Shown here: piece by piece, positions 44,527-52,215 of the stretch
How positions within the stretch are numbered: the stretch's first letter is position 1
How the letters are laid out: each line of letters opens with the position of its first letter
NCBI GenBank assembly: GCA_047974805.1
Contig: JBKECS010000018.1
Span: forward strand, 1-60,814
DNA: 60,814 nt
Reading direction: 5' to 3'
From: JAJXUB01 sp047974805
GTDB taxonomy: Bacteria; Actinomycetota; Actinomycetes; Actinomycetales; Dermatophilaceae
The notes under the pieces: model-generated
What the model saw: the letters and a program-made list of their open reading frames with translations, nothing else
Told to the model about the DNA's origin: nothing
Databases searched by the model: none
Position numbers and translations under genes: made by a program

Positions 44527-45255
44527 TCAGGGCCAGGCGTGATTCAGGATGGGTAACCATGGCTGGCTGACGAATCGTTCATCGGCACCAACACGCGAGA
44601 CCCACCGCCCGGGGTGGCTGACCTGACCGTCGAGATCCTCGGCGGACCCGCGCAGGACAACGGTGCAAACGCGCAGACGGGCAGCCTGCTGCTGCGGCGT
44701 GGCCGGCAGCGACATCTCTCGGACGTAGCCCACCATGGTGGGTGCTGTCGATGTCCGTGGCGCGCGTCGGCGCAGGTCATCAACGGCAGCGGGATAGGCA
44801 AGCAGACCGACTGTCCCGGTCGGCAGCGACCATGCCCCCGTGGTCGTCGGTGCCGTCCAGAGGCGATCGCCCCGAAACACCGCGAGGAGGATCCGCACCG
44901 TTCCAGCCGGCGGCTCGTCCTGACCGGAAAGGATGACGTCTTCCCGCATTCCCGGCGCTCCGGCGGGAACTCGTCGGCTGCTGAGCACCCGTTCTCCGCG
45001 ACGCTTCTGCACTCTTAGGCCGCTGCGACGCAAGATCCGAACGAGCTCTCGCCCGTCGACCGCCTGCGCCCCGGCACTGATCATCGCCGTGTGGCGCTCC
45101 GCGGGTACGTCGTAGTGGTCCCCCTCGAAACCGCCGCCCGGCAGTCCGGCGGCGCGCGCGAAGGCGTGCAACTCCGCGAGGGACTGATCACTGATCAGGT
45201 GGGACCAGACTCGACCATGCGCGTGCCACAGGGGCTGGTCGATCCACACCGTCAC
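44527..45255 (-). CDS. DUF4031 domain-containing protein
   Basis: 242 residues. The N-terminal part (MTVWIDQPLWHAHGRVWSHLIS, about 1-80) matches the actinobacterial DUF4031 domain, with several His and Asp residues that could bind metal. The C-terminal half (from about 115) contains a NUDIX-like beta pattern (TGAWSLPTGTV) but lacks a complete Nudix box. Function unknown. GTG 45255 lies 6 nt after TACGGT on the minus strand: leaderless. Confidence 0.7.
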   Translation of the reverse strand: MTVWIDQPLWHAHGRVWSHLISDQSLAELHAFARAAGLPGGGFEGDHYDVPAERHTAMISAGAQAVDGRELVRILRRSGLRVQKRRGERVLSSRRVPAGAPGMREDVILSGQDEPPAGTVRILLAVFRGDRLWTAPTTTGAWSLPTGTVGLLAYPAAVDDLRRRAPRTSTAPTMVGYVREMSLPATPQQQAARLRVCTVVLRGSAEDLDGQVSHPGRWVSRVGADERFVSQPWLPILNHAWP

Positions 45256-45296
45256 GCCTGCACCGTACCCGACCCTGTGCCCATCGCTGCGGCGCC

Positions 45297-45336
45297 GTGG
45301 AGCTGTGGAGCTGTGGAGCTGTGGAGCTGTGGATAA
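45297..45336. repeat. Four tandem 8-bp repeats GTGGAGCT ending in a perfect DnaA box
   Basis: GTGGAGCT is repeated exactly four times (45297-45328), and the array runs straight into TGTGGATAA (45328-45336), the reverse complement of the DnaA box TTATCCACA. The repeat itself shares TGTGGA with that box. It lies in the 165-bp spacer between divergent DUF4031 and WXG100 genes. No replication gene is near, so it is not an origin by context. Confidence 0.85.
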
Positions 45337-45420
45337 CTTCTACGGGGTCCCTGGGCCAACGTCTAGATTCGACAGTGAGGTGGTCGCCACGAGGGCGGCC
45401 ACGCAACCAGGGGGAACCCC

Positions 45421-45714
45421 ATGTCAGCAACCTTCCAGGTGGACACCGACCGGATCACCGGCGCCTCCGCCGACATCTCGCGGATCTCCGGGGAGATCGA
45501 GACCCAAGTAGCATCGATGATGTCCCGCCTGACCAGTTTGCAGGATGCGTGGCAGGGCAGTGCTGCAGCCCAATTCCATGGGGTGGTCCAGCAATGGCAA
45601 GGCACCCAGCGAACGGTCCAGCAGAGCCTGGACAGCATCGCCTCGGTACTGCGAACCGCCGGCTTGCGGTACGCCGAGACAGAGGCGGAAGCAACGCGCA
45701 TGTTCGCCCACTGA
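45421..45714 (+). CDS. WXG100 family (ESAT-6-like) protein
   Basis: 97 residues, all helical. The central AWQGSAAAQF carries the W-x-G turn between two helices, and the length is standard for the family. A GGGGGAAC lies before ATG 45421. WXG100 proteins are exported by type VII (ESX) systems as dimers. No EccC ATPase or other ESX part is in the window, so this is an orphan whose partner and secretion machine would have to be elsewhere. Confidence 0.9.
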   Translation: MSATFQVDTDRITGASADISRISGEIETQVASMMSRLTSLQDAWQGSAAAQFHGVVQQWQGTQRTVQQSLDSIASVLRTAGLRYAETEAEATRMFAH

Positions 45715-45744
45715 CCGGCATACGGACCCTCCCGCGTATGCCCT

Positions 45745-45777
45745 GGGGTGCCGGCGCGTGTCCGGCGCCGGCACCCC
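45745..45777 (+). terminator. 13-bp hairpin terminator after the WXG100 gene
   Basis: The arms GGGGTGCCGGCGC (45745-45757) and GCGCCGGCACCCC (45765-45777) pair perfectly around a 7-nt loop, 30 bp after the WXG100 stop and before the next gene on the same strand. Confidence 0.8.
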
Positions 45778-45852
45778 GCACACGCGAGGATGGACCGTCG
45801 GCTGTCACACTGGTCATGCTTCGTGTGACATGCCACCAGCGAGGAGCCATCC

Positions 45853-46611
45853 ATGATCGCTGACCGCACCGCCGTCGTGACCGGAGCCAGTGGCGGGATT
45901 GGTGAGGCGATCTCGCGACGGCTCACCGCTGCTGGCTATCGCGTTGTCCTGGCCGCTCGTCGTGAGGACCGCCTCCGGGCCCTAGCCGACCAGATCGGGG
46001 CCGAAGCCGTGGTCTGCGACGTGACCGACGATTCCGACGTGGCCCGTCTTGCCGCTGCAGCCGGTCCACACGTGCATGTGTTGGTCAACAATGCCGGCGG
46101 AGCGCTCGGGGTCGAGACCGTGGCCGACGCCGATCTGACCAAATGGCAGGCGATGTACGACAGCAACGTCCTCGGCCTCCTCCGCGTGACCAAGAGCCTC
46201 TTGCCCGCGCTCCGCGCCGCTGACGATGAGGGGATCATCGTTAATGTCGGCTCCATCGCCGGGCACCTGGTCTATGAGGGCGGAGCCGGCTACGTGGCCG
46301 CCAAGCACGCCGTGCAGGTGATCACCGAAACCATGCGTTTGGAGCTATGGGATCAGCCGATTCGGATCACCGAGATCGCCCCGGGCATGGTGCACACCGA
46401 GGGTTTCGCGTTGACCCGGTTTGCCGGGGATCAAGCCAAGGCAGATGCCGTGTATGCCGGGGTGCCAGGCCCCCTGGTCGCCGACGACGTTGCCGACGCC
46501 ATCATGTTCATGGTCAGTCGTCCAGTGCACGTCAACATCGATCTGCTCGTCATCAAGCCCCGGGCTCAAGCCGCCCCACACAAGGTCCACCGGTTGCCGA
46601 CGGGCCTGTGA
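45853..46611 (+). CDS. SDR family NAD(P)-dependent oxidoreductase (YdfG-like)
   Basis: 252 residues. TGASGGIG near residues 10-17, NNAGG (77-81) and the catalytic Tyr/Lys pair in YVAAKHAVQVITE. The C-terminal pattern (RITEIAPGMVHTEG, then DDVADAIMFMVSRP-HVNID) is like YdfG serine/3-hydroxy acid dehydrogenases. The exact substrate is open. GAGGAG precedes ATG 45853. It converges on groEL across a strong hairpin. Confidence 0.87.
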   Translation: MIADRTAVVTGASGGIGEAISRRLTAAGYRVVLAARREDRLRALADQIGAEAVVCDVTDDSDVARLAAAAGPHVHVLVNNAGGALGVETVADADLTKWQAMYDSNVLGLLRVTKSLLPALRAADDEGIIVNVGSIAGHLVYEGGAGYVAAKHAVQVITETMRLELWDQPIRITEIAPGMVHTEGFALTRFAGDQAKADAVYAGVPGPLVADDVADAIMFMVSRPVHVNIDLLVIKPRAQAAPHKVHRLPTGL

Positions 46612-46649
46612 AGGTCGGCGAAGAAGGTCCCAGGCACACGCAGGAAACG

Positions 46650-46688
46650 CCTCAGGGGCGGCTTCCATAACGGAAACCGCCCCTGAGG
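46650..46688. terminator. Bidirectional terminator between SDR and groEL
   Basis: The arms CCTCAGGGGCGG (46650-46661) and CCGCCCCTGAGG (46677-46688) are exact complements over 12 bp, with further TTCC/GGAA pairing in the loop. It serves the convergent SDR and groEL transcripts. Confidence 0.85.
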
Positions 46689-46698
46689 AACGTCCTTG

Positions 46699-46754
46699 CT
46701 CGCTTCGTCAGAAGTCGAAACCTGATCGACTTCTTCCTCGCTTCGTCAGAAGTC
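46699..46754. repeat. 18-bp direct repeat duplicating the groEL 3' end
   Basis: CTCGCTTCGTCAGAAGTC occurs at 46699-46716 and again at 46737-46754. The second copy includes the groEL stop codon and its last codons (Asp-Phe-stop); the first is a duplicate 38 bp further downstream of groEL. It looks like a short tandem duplication that left a second GACTTCTGA outside the gene. Confidence 0.8.
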
Positions 46755-48371
46755 CATCCCACCCATGCCCGGGTCACCCGCCGGCATCGGCGGGGTCTTC
46801 TCGGGCTGGTCGGCCACGACGGCCTCGGTGGTCAGGAACAGCGCGGCGATTGAGGCCGCATTCTGCAAAGCGGACCGGGTCACCTTGGCCGGGTCGATGA
46901 TCCCAGCGGCGACGAGGTCGACGTACTCACCGGTCGCCGCGTTCAGTCCGTGACCCGCGTCGAGTCCGCGCACCTTCTCAGCGACAACGCCACCCTCAAG
47001 GCCGGCGTTGACGGCAATCTGCTTCAGCGGAGCCTCGATGGCCACCTTGACAATGTTCGCGCCGGTCGCCTCCTCGCCGGTGACGTCCAAGGAGCCGAAG
47101 GCCACCGCGCCAGCCTGGATGAGTGCGACACCGCCACCAGCGACGATGCCCTCCTCGACGGCTGCCTTGGCGTTACGCACAGCATCCTCGATGCGGTGCT
47201 TGCGCTCCTTCAGCTCGACCTCGGTGGCCGCGCCCGCCTTGATGACGGCGACGCCGCCGGCGAGCTTGGCAAGACGCTCTTGGAGCTTCTCGCGGTCATA
47301 GTCGCTGTCCGACTTGTCGATCTCGGCGCGGATCTGGTTGACCCGACCGGCGATCTGGTCAGCGTCCCCGGCACCCTCGACGATGGTCGTCTCGTCCTTG
47401 GTGACCACGACCTTGCGAGCCTTGCCGAGCAGGTCGAGTTCCGCGGTGTCGAGCTTGAGGCCGACCTCCTCGGAGATGACCTGGCCACCGGTGAGGATGG
47501 CGATGTCGGCCAGCATGGCCTTGCGGCGATCCCCAAATCCGGGAGCCTTGACCGCCACCGACCGGAACGTGCCACGGATCTTGTTGACCACCAGAGTGGA
47601 CAGCGCCTCACCGTCGACGTCCTCGGCGATGATCAGCAGCGGCTTGCCCGACTGCATGACCTTCTCCAGCACCGGCAGCAGGTCCTTGATCGAGGAGATC
47701 TTCGAGTTGGCGATAAGGATGTAGGGGTCCTCCAGGACCGCTTCCATCCGCTCGGTGTCGGTGACAAAGTAGTGGCTGATGTAGCCCTTGTCGAAGCGCA
47801 TACCCTCGGTGAGCTCGAGCTCCAGACCGAAGGTGTTGGACTCCTCGACAGTGATGACGCCTTCCTTGCCGACCTTGTCCATGGCCTCGGCGATCATGTC
47901 GCCGATCTGCGGGTCAGCCGCGGAGATGGAAGCGGTGGCCGCAATCTGTTCCTTGGTCTCGACCTCCTTGGCCTGGTCCAGCAGCGCATCCGAGACGGCA
48001 GCGACGGCCTTCTCGATCCCACGCTTGAGCGCCATGGGGTTCGCCCCGGCCGCGACGTTGCGCAGACCCTCGCGAACGAGAGCCTGAGCGAGCACGGTCG
48101 CCGTCGTTGTGCCGTCACCGGCGACATCGTCGGTCTTCTTGGCGACCTCCTTGACCAGCTCGGCGCCGATCTTCTCGTACGGCTCGTCGAGCTCGATCTC
48201 CTTGGCGATGGACACACCGTCATTGGTGATCGTGGGGGCGCCCCACTTCTTCTCGAGCACAACGTTTCGGCCCTTGGGGCCCAGAGTGACCTTGACGGCA
48301 TCGGCGAGGGTGTTCATACCCCGCTCGAGACCGCGGCGAGCCTCCTCATCGAAGGCAATGATCTTTGCCAT
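46746..48371 (-). CDS. groEL: Chaperonin GroEL (60 kDa)
   Basis: 541 residues, full length. It starts MAKIIAFDEEARRGLERG, has the ATPase motif VAGDGTTTATVLAQ (Asp in GDGTT is catalytic) and AAVEEGIVAGGGVAL, and ends GMGGMDF. The Gly/Met tail marks the housekeeping GroEL2 type, unlike His-rich GroEL1. It folds proteins as a tetradecamer. No groES is adjacent, so it is monocistronic, as often for GroEL2 in actinobacteria. Two CIRCE elements upstream indicate HrcA control. Confidence 0.97.
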   Translation of the reverse strand: MAKIIAFDEEARRGLERGMNTLADAVKVTLGPKGRNVVLEKKWGAPTITNDGVSIAKEIELDEPYEKIGAELVKEVAKKTDDVAGDGTTTATVLAQALVREGLRNVAAGANPMALKRGIEKAVAAVSDALLDQAKEVETKEQIAATASISAADPQIGDMIAEAMDKVGKEGVITVEESNTFGLELELTEGMRFDKGYISHYFVTDTERMEAVLEDPYILIANSKISSIKDLLPVLEKVMQSGKPLLIIAEDVDGEALSTLVVNKIRGTFRSVAVKAPGFGDRRKAMLADIAILTGGQVISEEVGLKLDTAELDLLGKARKVVVTKDETTIVEGAGDADQIAGRVNQIRAEIDKSDSDYDREKLQERLAKLAGGVAVIKAGAATEVELKERKHRIEDAVRNAKAAVEEGIVAGGGVALIQAGAVAFGSLDVTGEEATGANIVKVAIEAPLKQIAVNAGLEGGVVAEKVRGLDAGHGLNAATGEYVDLVAAGIIDPAKVTRSALQNAASIAALFLTTEAVVADQPEKTPPMPAGDPGMGGMDF

Positions 48372-48490
48372 TGAAGGGGATTCCTCCCACGCATCGTTGG
48401 TGTCGGTCAGACGGTGCCCGCGACGGACGAGTCCGATGGTCGCGGCTCACATCACCGCGATCGTCGAGCCCTCACCGGCCCAACCGTGAA

Positions 48491-48517
48491 TTATCACTCT
48501 CAGTCAGAGAGTGCTAA
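48491..48517 (-). promoter_or_regulatory. CIRCE element 1 (proximal) overlapping a groEL promoter
   Basis: TTATCACTC-N9-GAGTGCTAA matches the HrcA operator TTAGCACTC-N9-GAGTGCTAA at 16 of 18 positions. On the minus strand TTAGCA (48517-48512) and GATAAT (48495-48490), 16 nt apart, form a promoter that the operator spans. Confidence 0.85.
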
Positions 48518-48525
48518 CCACATTA

Positions 48526-48552
48526 TTGGCACTCTCCCCCCGAGAGTGCAAA
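48526..48552 (-). promoter_or_regulatory. CIRCE element 2 (distal) overlapping a second groEL promoter
   Basis: TTGGCACTC-N9-GAGTGCAAA is a second HrcA-type operator, 35 bp centre to centre from the first. On the minus strand TTGCAC (48551-48546) and AATAAT (48527-48522), 18 nt apart, form another promoter, so each promoter has its own operator. Confidence 0.82.
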
Positions 48553-48611
48553 CGCGGGTATGCCGACAACCTGTTTGCGTCACCGTCTCGGGCGGCCCGT
48601 CCGGGTCCTCC

Positions 48612-49388
48612 TCACGAACGAGCCAGGAACTTCCCGATGAGCCCACCGGCCACCGAACCGACGCCGAAAGCCGCGATCGATGATTGCTCCGCGTCCAAGG
48701 TGGACGCCAAGGGCTGGGTTGCCCCGTCCCGGATCAACCGGCGAGTGGCACCGAGTGCCAGACCTGTCGGGCCGGCCAGGGTCATGGCGAGATCGCGCGC
48801 CTGATCCGCCAGCTCTTCACTGGGGCACACCCTGGCCACCAGACCCCAGTCGAGGGCCTCCTGAGCAGTCAGTGCCCGGTTGGTCAGGGTCAACTCGAGC
48901 GCCCGCGGCATACCGATTGCCCGAGGCAGGAGCCAGGAGGTGCCGCAATCGGGTGTCAAACCAATGGCGGTGTAAGCCGTGACGAACGTGGTCGACTCGC
49001 AGGCAAGGATCAGATCGGCAGACAAGGCCAACGCCAGGCCGGCACCGGCCACGCTGCCCTGCACGGCCGCCACCACGGGCTTGGTCAGGGCGTCCAACCT
49101 GCCGATCACGGCGTGGGCGGCCCCGGCCAACTCGTCGAGAAACGCACCGCGATCAGATGCCGCGCCCATCGCCATGACGTCCCCGCCCACACAGAACCGG
49201 GCTCCGGCTCCACGCAGCAGCACCGCGTGGCAGCGCTCGTCCGACGCCGCCGCCTGAACCGCGGCATCTAGGCGGGCGACAAGGTCCAAGTCGAGCGCAT
49301 TGGCCGCTCGGGGTCGATTCAACGTGATGATCGTCAGGGATCCGTCCCGGTCGACGAGCACCGATGGGCCTGTTATGTCCTCTGCCAT
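48612..49388 (-). CDS. Enoyl-CoA hydratase/isomerase family protein
   Basis: 258 residues with the crotonase fold: LTIITLNRPRAANALD, the oxyanion-hole loops GAGARFCVGGDVMAMG and VQGSVAGAGLALALSADL, then TPDCGTSWLLPRAIG. The position usually taken by one catalytic Glu is less clear than in classic hydratases, so isomerase or another crotonase activity is possible. ATG 49388 is chosen at the start of homology (MAEDITGPSVLV). It lies between groEL and the divergent phosphate transporter. Confidence 0.87.
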   Translation of the reverse strand: MAEDITGPSVLVDRDGSLTIITLNRPRAANALDLDLVARLDAAVQAAASDERCHAVLLRGAGARFCVGGDVMAMGAASDRGAFLDELAGAAHAVIGRLDALTKPVVAAVQGSVAGAGLALALSADLILACESTTFVTAYTAIGLTPDCGTSWLLPRAIGMPRALELTLTNRALTAQEALDWGLVARVCPSEELADQARDLAMTLAGPTGLALGATRRLIRDGATQPLASTLDAEQSSIAAFGVGSVAGGLIGKFLARS

Positions 49389-49482
49389 CTGGCCATCTTG
49401 ACAGCTCGCCGGAGGCTGTCGGTGGGAAAGACTGGGAACGGCGAAGTGGTGAATTCCAGGTGGACGCGCAACACTGACCGTC

Positions 49483-50730
49483 GTGACCGCTGCGACCGTC
49501 ATTCTCGTCCTCGTCATTGTGACGGCCTTGGCCTTCGATTTCACCAATGGCTTCCACGACACAGCCAACGCCATGGCAGCGTCCATCTCCACTGGAGCAC
49601 TCGCGCCCAAAGTGGCGGTGGCCCTGTCCGCGATCCTCAATCTCGTGGGCGCTTTCCTGTCCGTCGAGGTGGCGCTGACGGTGAGCAACGCCGTGGTGCG
49701 GATTCAGGACTCCTCCGGTGCACCCAAACCGGAGCTCACCGCCAATGGCGGCACCGCCTTGCTGCTCATCGTGCTCGCCGGACTGGTCGGAGGCGTCCTG
49801 TGGAATCTGCTGACGTGGCTGCTCGGATTGCCCTCCAGTTCCTCCCACGCCCTTCTCGGCGGGCTAACCGGGGCGGCCGCTGCTGGCCTTGGCTGGAGCG
49901 GTGTGAAGTGGGTCGGCGAGGGCAACAAGCTCGACGGTGTCGTCGGCAAGGTGCTCCTGCCCAGTCTGCTCTCGCCCGTGATCGCCTTGCTCGTCGCCAT
50001 CGTCGGTTCCTGGCTGGTCCATAGGATCACCAACTCGGTAATGAACCGCATCAACGATCGGTCCTTCCGCTGGGGCCAGATCTCCAGCGCATCCCTGGTC
50101 AGCCTGGCGCACGGCACCAACGATGCACAAAAGACCATGGGTGTGATGACTCTGGCGTTGCTCGCCTCAGGGCACTGGAACCAGACGCACGCAGTCCCCT
50201 TCTGGGTGAAGGTCTCCGCCGCCAGCGCCATCGCCCTAGGCACCTATCTCGGTGGCTGGCGGATCATTCGGACCATGGGCAAGGGGCTGGTGGACATCAC
50301 CCCCCGACAGGGCATGGCCGGCGACGGAGCCACGGCATCAGTCATCTTGGCGTCGAGCCATCTCGGTTTCGCGCTGTCCACCACCCACGTGGCGACGGGC
50401 TCGGTCGTCGGTGCCGGCATCGGCCGGGGCACCCATGTGCGATGGGGGGTCGTCGGCCGCATGCTCGTTGCGTGGCTACTGACCTTCCCCGCAGCGGCGG
50501 TGGTCGCTGCCGCGGTGTGGTGGGTGGGGCACACCATCGGGGGCGCCGCTGGCGCCGTGACGATCTTCGTCGGGCTCTGCCTGGCCGGTGGCCACCTCTA
50601 CCGGCGCAGCACCCGGGAGAGCGTCGGCGCCCACAATGTCAACGACGAGTGGGACCGAGCCACGGACGCCCTGGACCAGCACGCGCCCGCACATGAGCAA
50701 CCTGCCGCAACGACGACGAAGGACCACTGA
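49483..50730 (+). CDS. PiT family inorganic phosphate transporter
   Basis: 415 residues with about 10-11 membrane segments. The two PiT signatures are present: DFTNGFHDTANAMA at the N-terminus and LAHGTNDAQKTMGVMTLAL in the middle. It imports phosphate, as a metal-phosphate complex, with protons. GTG 49483 starts the frame without a ribosome site and 7 nt after an AACACT, perhaps leaderless. Two small genes follow at 2-7 bp spacing and form an operon with it. Confidence 0.92.
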   Translation: MTAATVILVLVIVTALAFDFTNGFHDTANAMAASISTGALAPKVAVALSAILNLVGAFLSVEVALTVSNAVVRIQDSSGAPKPELTANGGTALLLIVLAGLVGGVLWNLLTWLLGLPSSSSHALLGGLTGAAAAGLGWSGVKWVGEGNKLDGVVGKVLLPSLLSPVIALLVAIVGSWLVHRITNSVMNRINDRSFRWGQISSASLVSLAHGTNDAQKTMGVMTLALLASGHWNQTHAVPFWVKVSAASAIALGTYLGGWRIIRTMGKGLVDITPRQGMAGDGATASVILASSHLGFALSTTHVATGSVVGAGIGRGTHVRWGVVGRMLVAWLLTFPAAAVVAAAVWWVGHTIGGAAGAVTIFVGLCLAGGHLYRRSTRESVGAHNVNDEWDRATDALDQHAPAHEQPAATTTKDH

Positions 50731-50732
50731 GC

Positions 50733-51041
50733 ATGCACGAGATCGGACTCGCCCTCCAGGGCGCATGGAAAGTCCTCATCGCCGGCATGGTCTTCGGGGC
50801 CGGCCTGCCGGTCCTCTTCGTCCTCGCCGTCCGAGCCACCACGCTGGGCACCGAAACCGTCGACCCCGACGGAACTGTGCGGGTCAAGACCTCAGCCACG
50901 GGACGGCTCCTCTCGGCGCTGATTATCCTCATCCTCATCGGTGCCGTGGTGCTGGGCATCACGCTCATCGTCGCCGGAGGCTTCGGCAAGGTCGTGGACT
51001 TCAGCCACGGCATCCCGCTTATTGTGGACAAAAGGAAGTGA
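50733..51041 (+). CDS. Small two-helix membrane protein linked to PiT transporter
   Basis: 102 residues with two membrane helices (about 10-35 and 58-84), a short Thr/Val-rich loop between, and a basic C-terminus (VDKRK). It starts 2 bp after the PiT stop and is followed 7 bp later by the DUF3349 gene. I do not recognise a characterised family; the position suggests an accessory to phosphate transport. Confidence 0.75.
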   Translation: MHEIGLALQGAWKVLIAGMVFGAGLPVLFVLAVRATTLGTETVDPDGTVRVKTSATGRLLSALIILILIGAVVLGITLIVAGGFGKVVDFSHGIPLIVDKRK

Positions 51042-51048
51042 GGCGGTT

Positions 51049-51681
51049 ATGAGCGACAGCATCGACCAGGTCCGCGAGTGGATTGCCGAGGCCTACGCCG
51101 ACGGCGTCCCCGACGCCGATGCTGCCGCGCTGATGGTCGTGTTGCGTCGGCGGGTCGGCGACGCGGAGGCATACCGGCTGGCATTTGATCTCGCGGGCGT
51201 AGGTCTACTCTCCGCTGCCGCCGCGGTCGACACCGGCAACGCTGAGCCGAGCGATGGGGATGTGCGTCGGGTCTCGGCGGCCTTGGTGCTCGGCGGCTGG
51301 CCGCTCAGCGGGCGGTTCGCTTCGGCCTCGGACGATGAGGACAGCGACACCGAACCAGGCTCCTACCTGGGCCGGATCGTTGCCTGGTTGCGCGAGGGCT
51401 ACCCCTACGGCGTTCCCGACCACGACTATCAGCCGCTGCTGGCCATCCTCGAGCGGCGGTTGACCCGTGGCGAGGTCAAGCGCGTGGCCAAGGCGCTGCG
51501 CCGTTCCGGCGCCGCTCCGGCCGGACCGGAGGACATCGCAGCCGCCATCGTCGAGGTGACCCACACGGAGGCCAGCGACACGGACCTGCGCCGGGTTCGG
51601 GACCGTCTGGCCAAGAAGGGCTGGCCGGTGGAGTTTCCGGATCCAGACCTCAGCGAGGATCAGGCACCGGACAAGTCCTGA
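51049..51681 (+). CDS. Protein with two DUF3349-like domains
   Basis: 210 residues. The C-terminal half contains IVAWLREGYPYGVPDHDYQPLLAILERRL and matches the actinobacterial DUF3349 family. The N-terminal half repeats the plan (VREWIAEAYADGVPDADAAALMVVLRRRV), so the protein is an internal duplication of a roughly 95-residue unit joined by an acidic linker (SASDDEDSDTEPG). AAAGGAAG lies before ATG 51049. Third gene of the PiT operon; function unknown. Confidence 0.8.
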   Translation: MSDSIDQVREWIAEAYADGVPDADAAALMVVLRRRVGDAEAYRLAFDLAGVGLLSAAAAVDTGNAEPSDGDVRRVSAALVLGGWPLSGRFASASDDEDSDTEPGSYLGRIVAWLREGYPYGVPDHDYQPLLAILERRLTRGEVKRVAKALRRSGAAPAGPEDIAAAIVEVTHTEASDTDLRRVRDRLAKKGWPVEFPDPDLSEDQAPDKS

Positions 51682-51709
51682 TCCGGGCTCGGTCAGTCCG
51701 CCGACACGA

Positions 51710-51745
51710 CGACGCCCGACCGGCTTCCCTCACGATCGGGCGTCG
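51710..51745. terminator. 10-bp hairpin terminator between DUF3349 and DUF3263 genes
   Basis: The arms CGACGCCCGA (51710-51719) and TCGGGCGTCG (51736-51745) are perfect complements with a 16-nt loop, located between two convergent genes. Confidence 0.75.
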
Positions 51746-51768
51746 CGGGCAATAGCGCCGGGGCGAAC

Positions 51769-52059
51769 TCAGGTATCCACCCCAAGCCGACGCGCCGACC
51801 GCGCCTTCTGGCGGGCGGCACGCATCCGGCGTAGCCGCTTGACCAGCATGGGGTCGAACTCCAGCGCCTCCGCCGAATCGATCAGGGAGTTAATCACCTG
51901 GTAGTAGCGGGTGGCGCTCATGTCGAAGAGGTCCTTGATGGCCTGTTCCTTGGCGCCGGCGTACTTCCACCACTGCCGTTCGAACGCCAAGATCTCGCGG
52001 TCGCGCTCGGAAAGGCTCGGCCCAGCCGTCACCGCCACGTGTTCTCGTACCGCGTTCAT
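51769..52059 (-). CDS. DUF3263 domain-containing protein
   Basis: 96 residues. LSERDREILAFERQWWKYAGAKEQAIKDLFDMSATRYYQVINSLID is the actinobacterial DUF3263 domain, a small helix-turn-helix-like fold that may bind DNA; the basic C-terminus (RRMRAARQKARSARR) would help. ATG 52059 has AAGGG 8 nt upstream and is preferred to the in-frame 52095. Function unknown. The 156-bp spacer behind it holds only a promoter-like AT-rich stretch (52125-52140). Confidence 0.85.
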   Translation of the reverse strand: MNAVREHVAVTAGPSLSERDREILAFERQWWKYAGAKEQAIKDLFDMSATRYYQVINSLIDSAEALEFDPMLVKRLRRMRAARQKARSARRLGVDT

Positions 52060-52215
52060 TATTCGACCCTTCGCAGACTTGTGCCGACGGCGCATGAAGC
52101 GGCCAACGCCACCCTTGGTGGTAGTAAATCACACCCATGTCATTCCCGCCCCGATGACGGCGCCCGATGCCGCGACCTGGAGCTCACAACACCCCGTGAT
52201 GGCCCAGGTCCACGG

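Noticed and set aside
45297..45336. Replication origin or CRISPR array
   Set aside because: There is only one perfect DnaA box, no dnaA, dnaN or parAB is nearby, and 8-bp units without spacers cannot be CRISPR.
46950..48374. A 474-codon open frame on the plus strand through groEL
   Set aside because: It lies exactly opposite groEL, and its translation is low-complexity Leu/Asp/Gly/Arg without any family pattern, a typical GC-rich antisense shadow.
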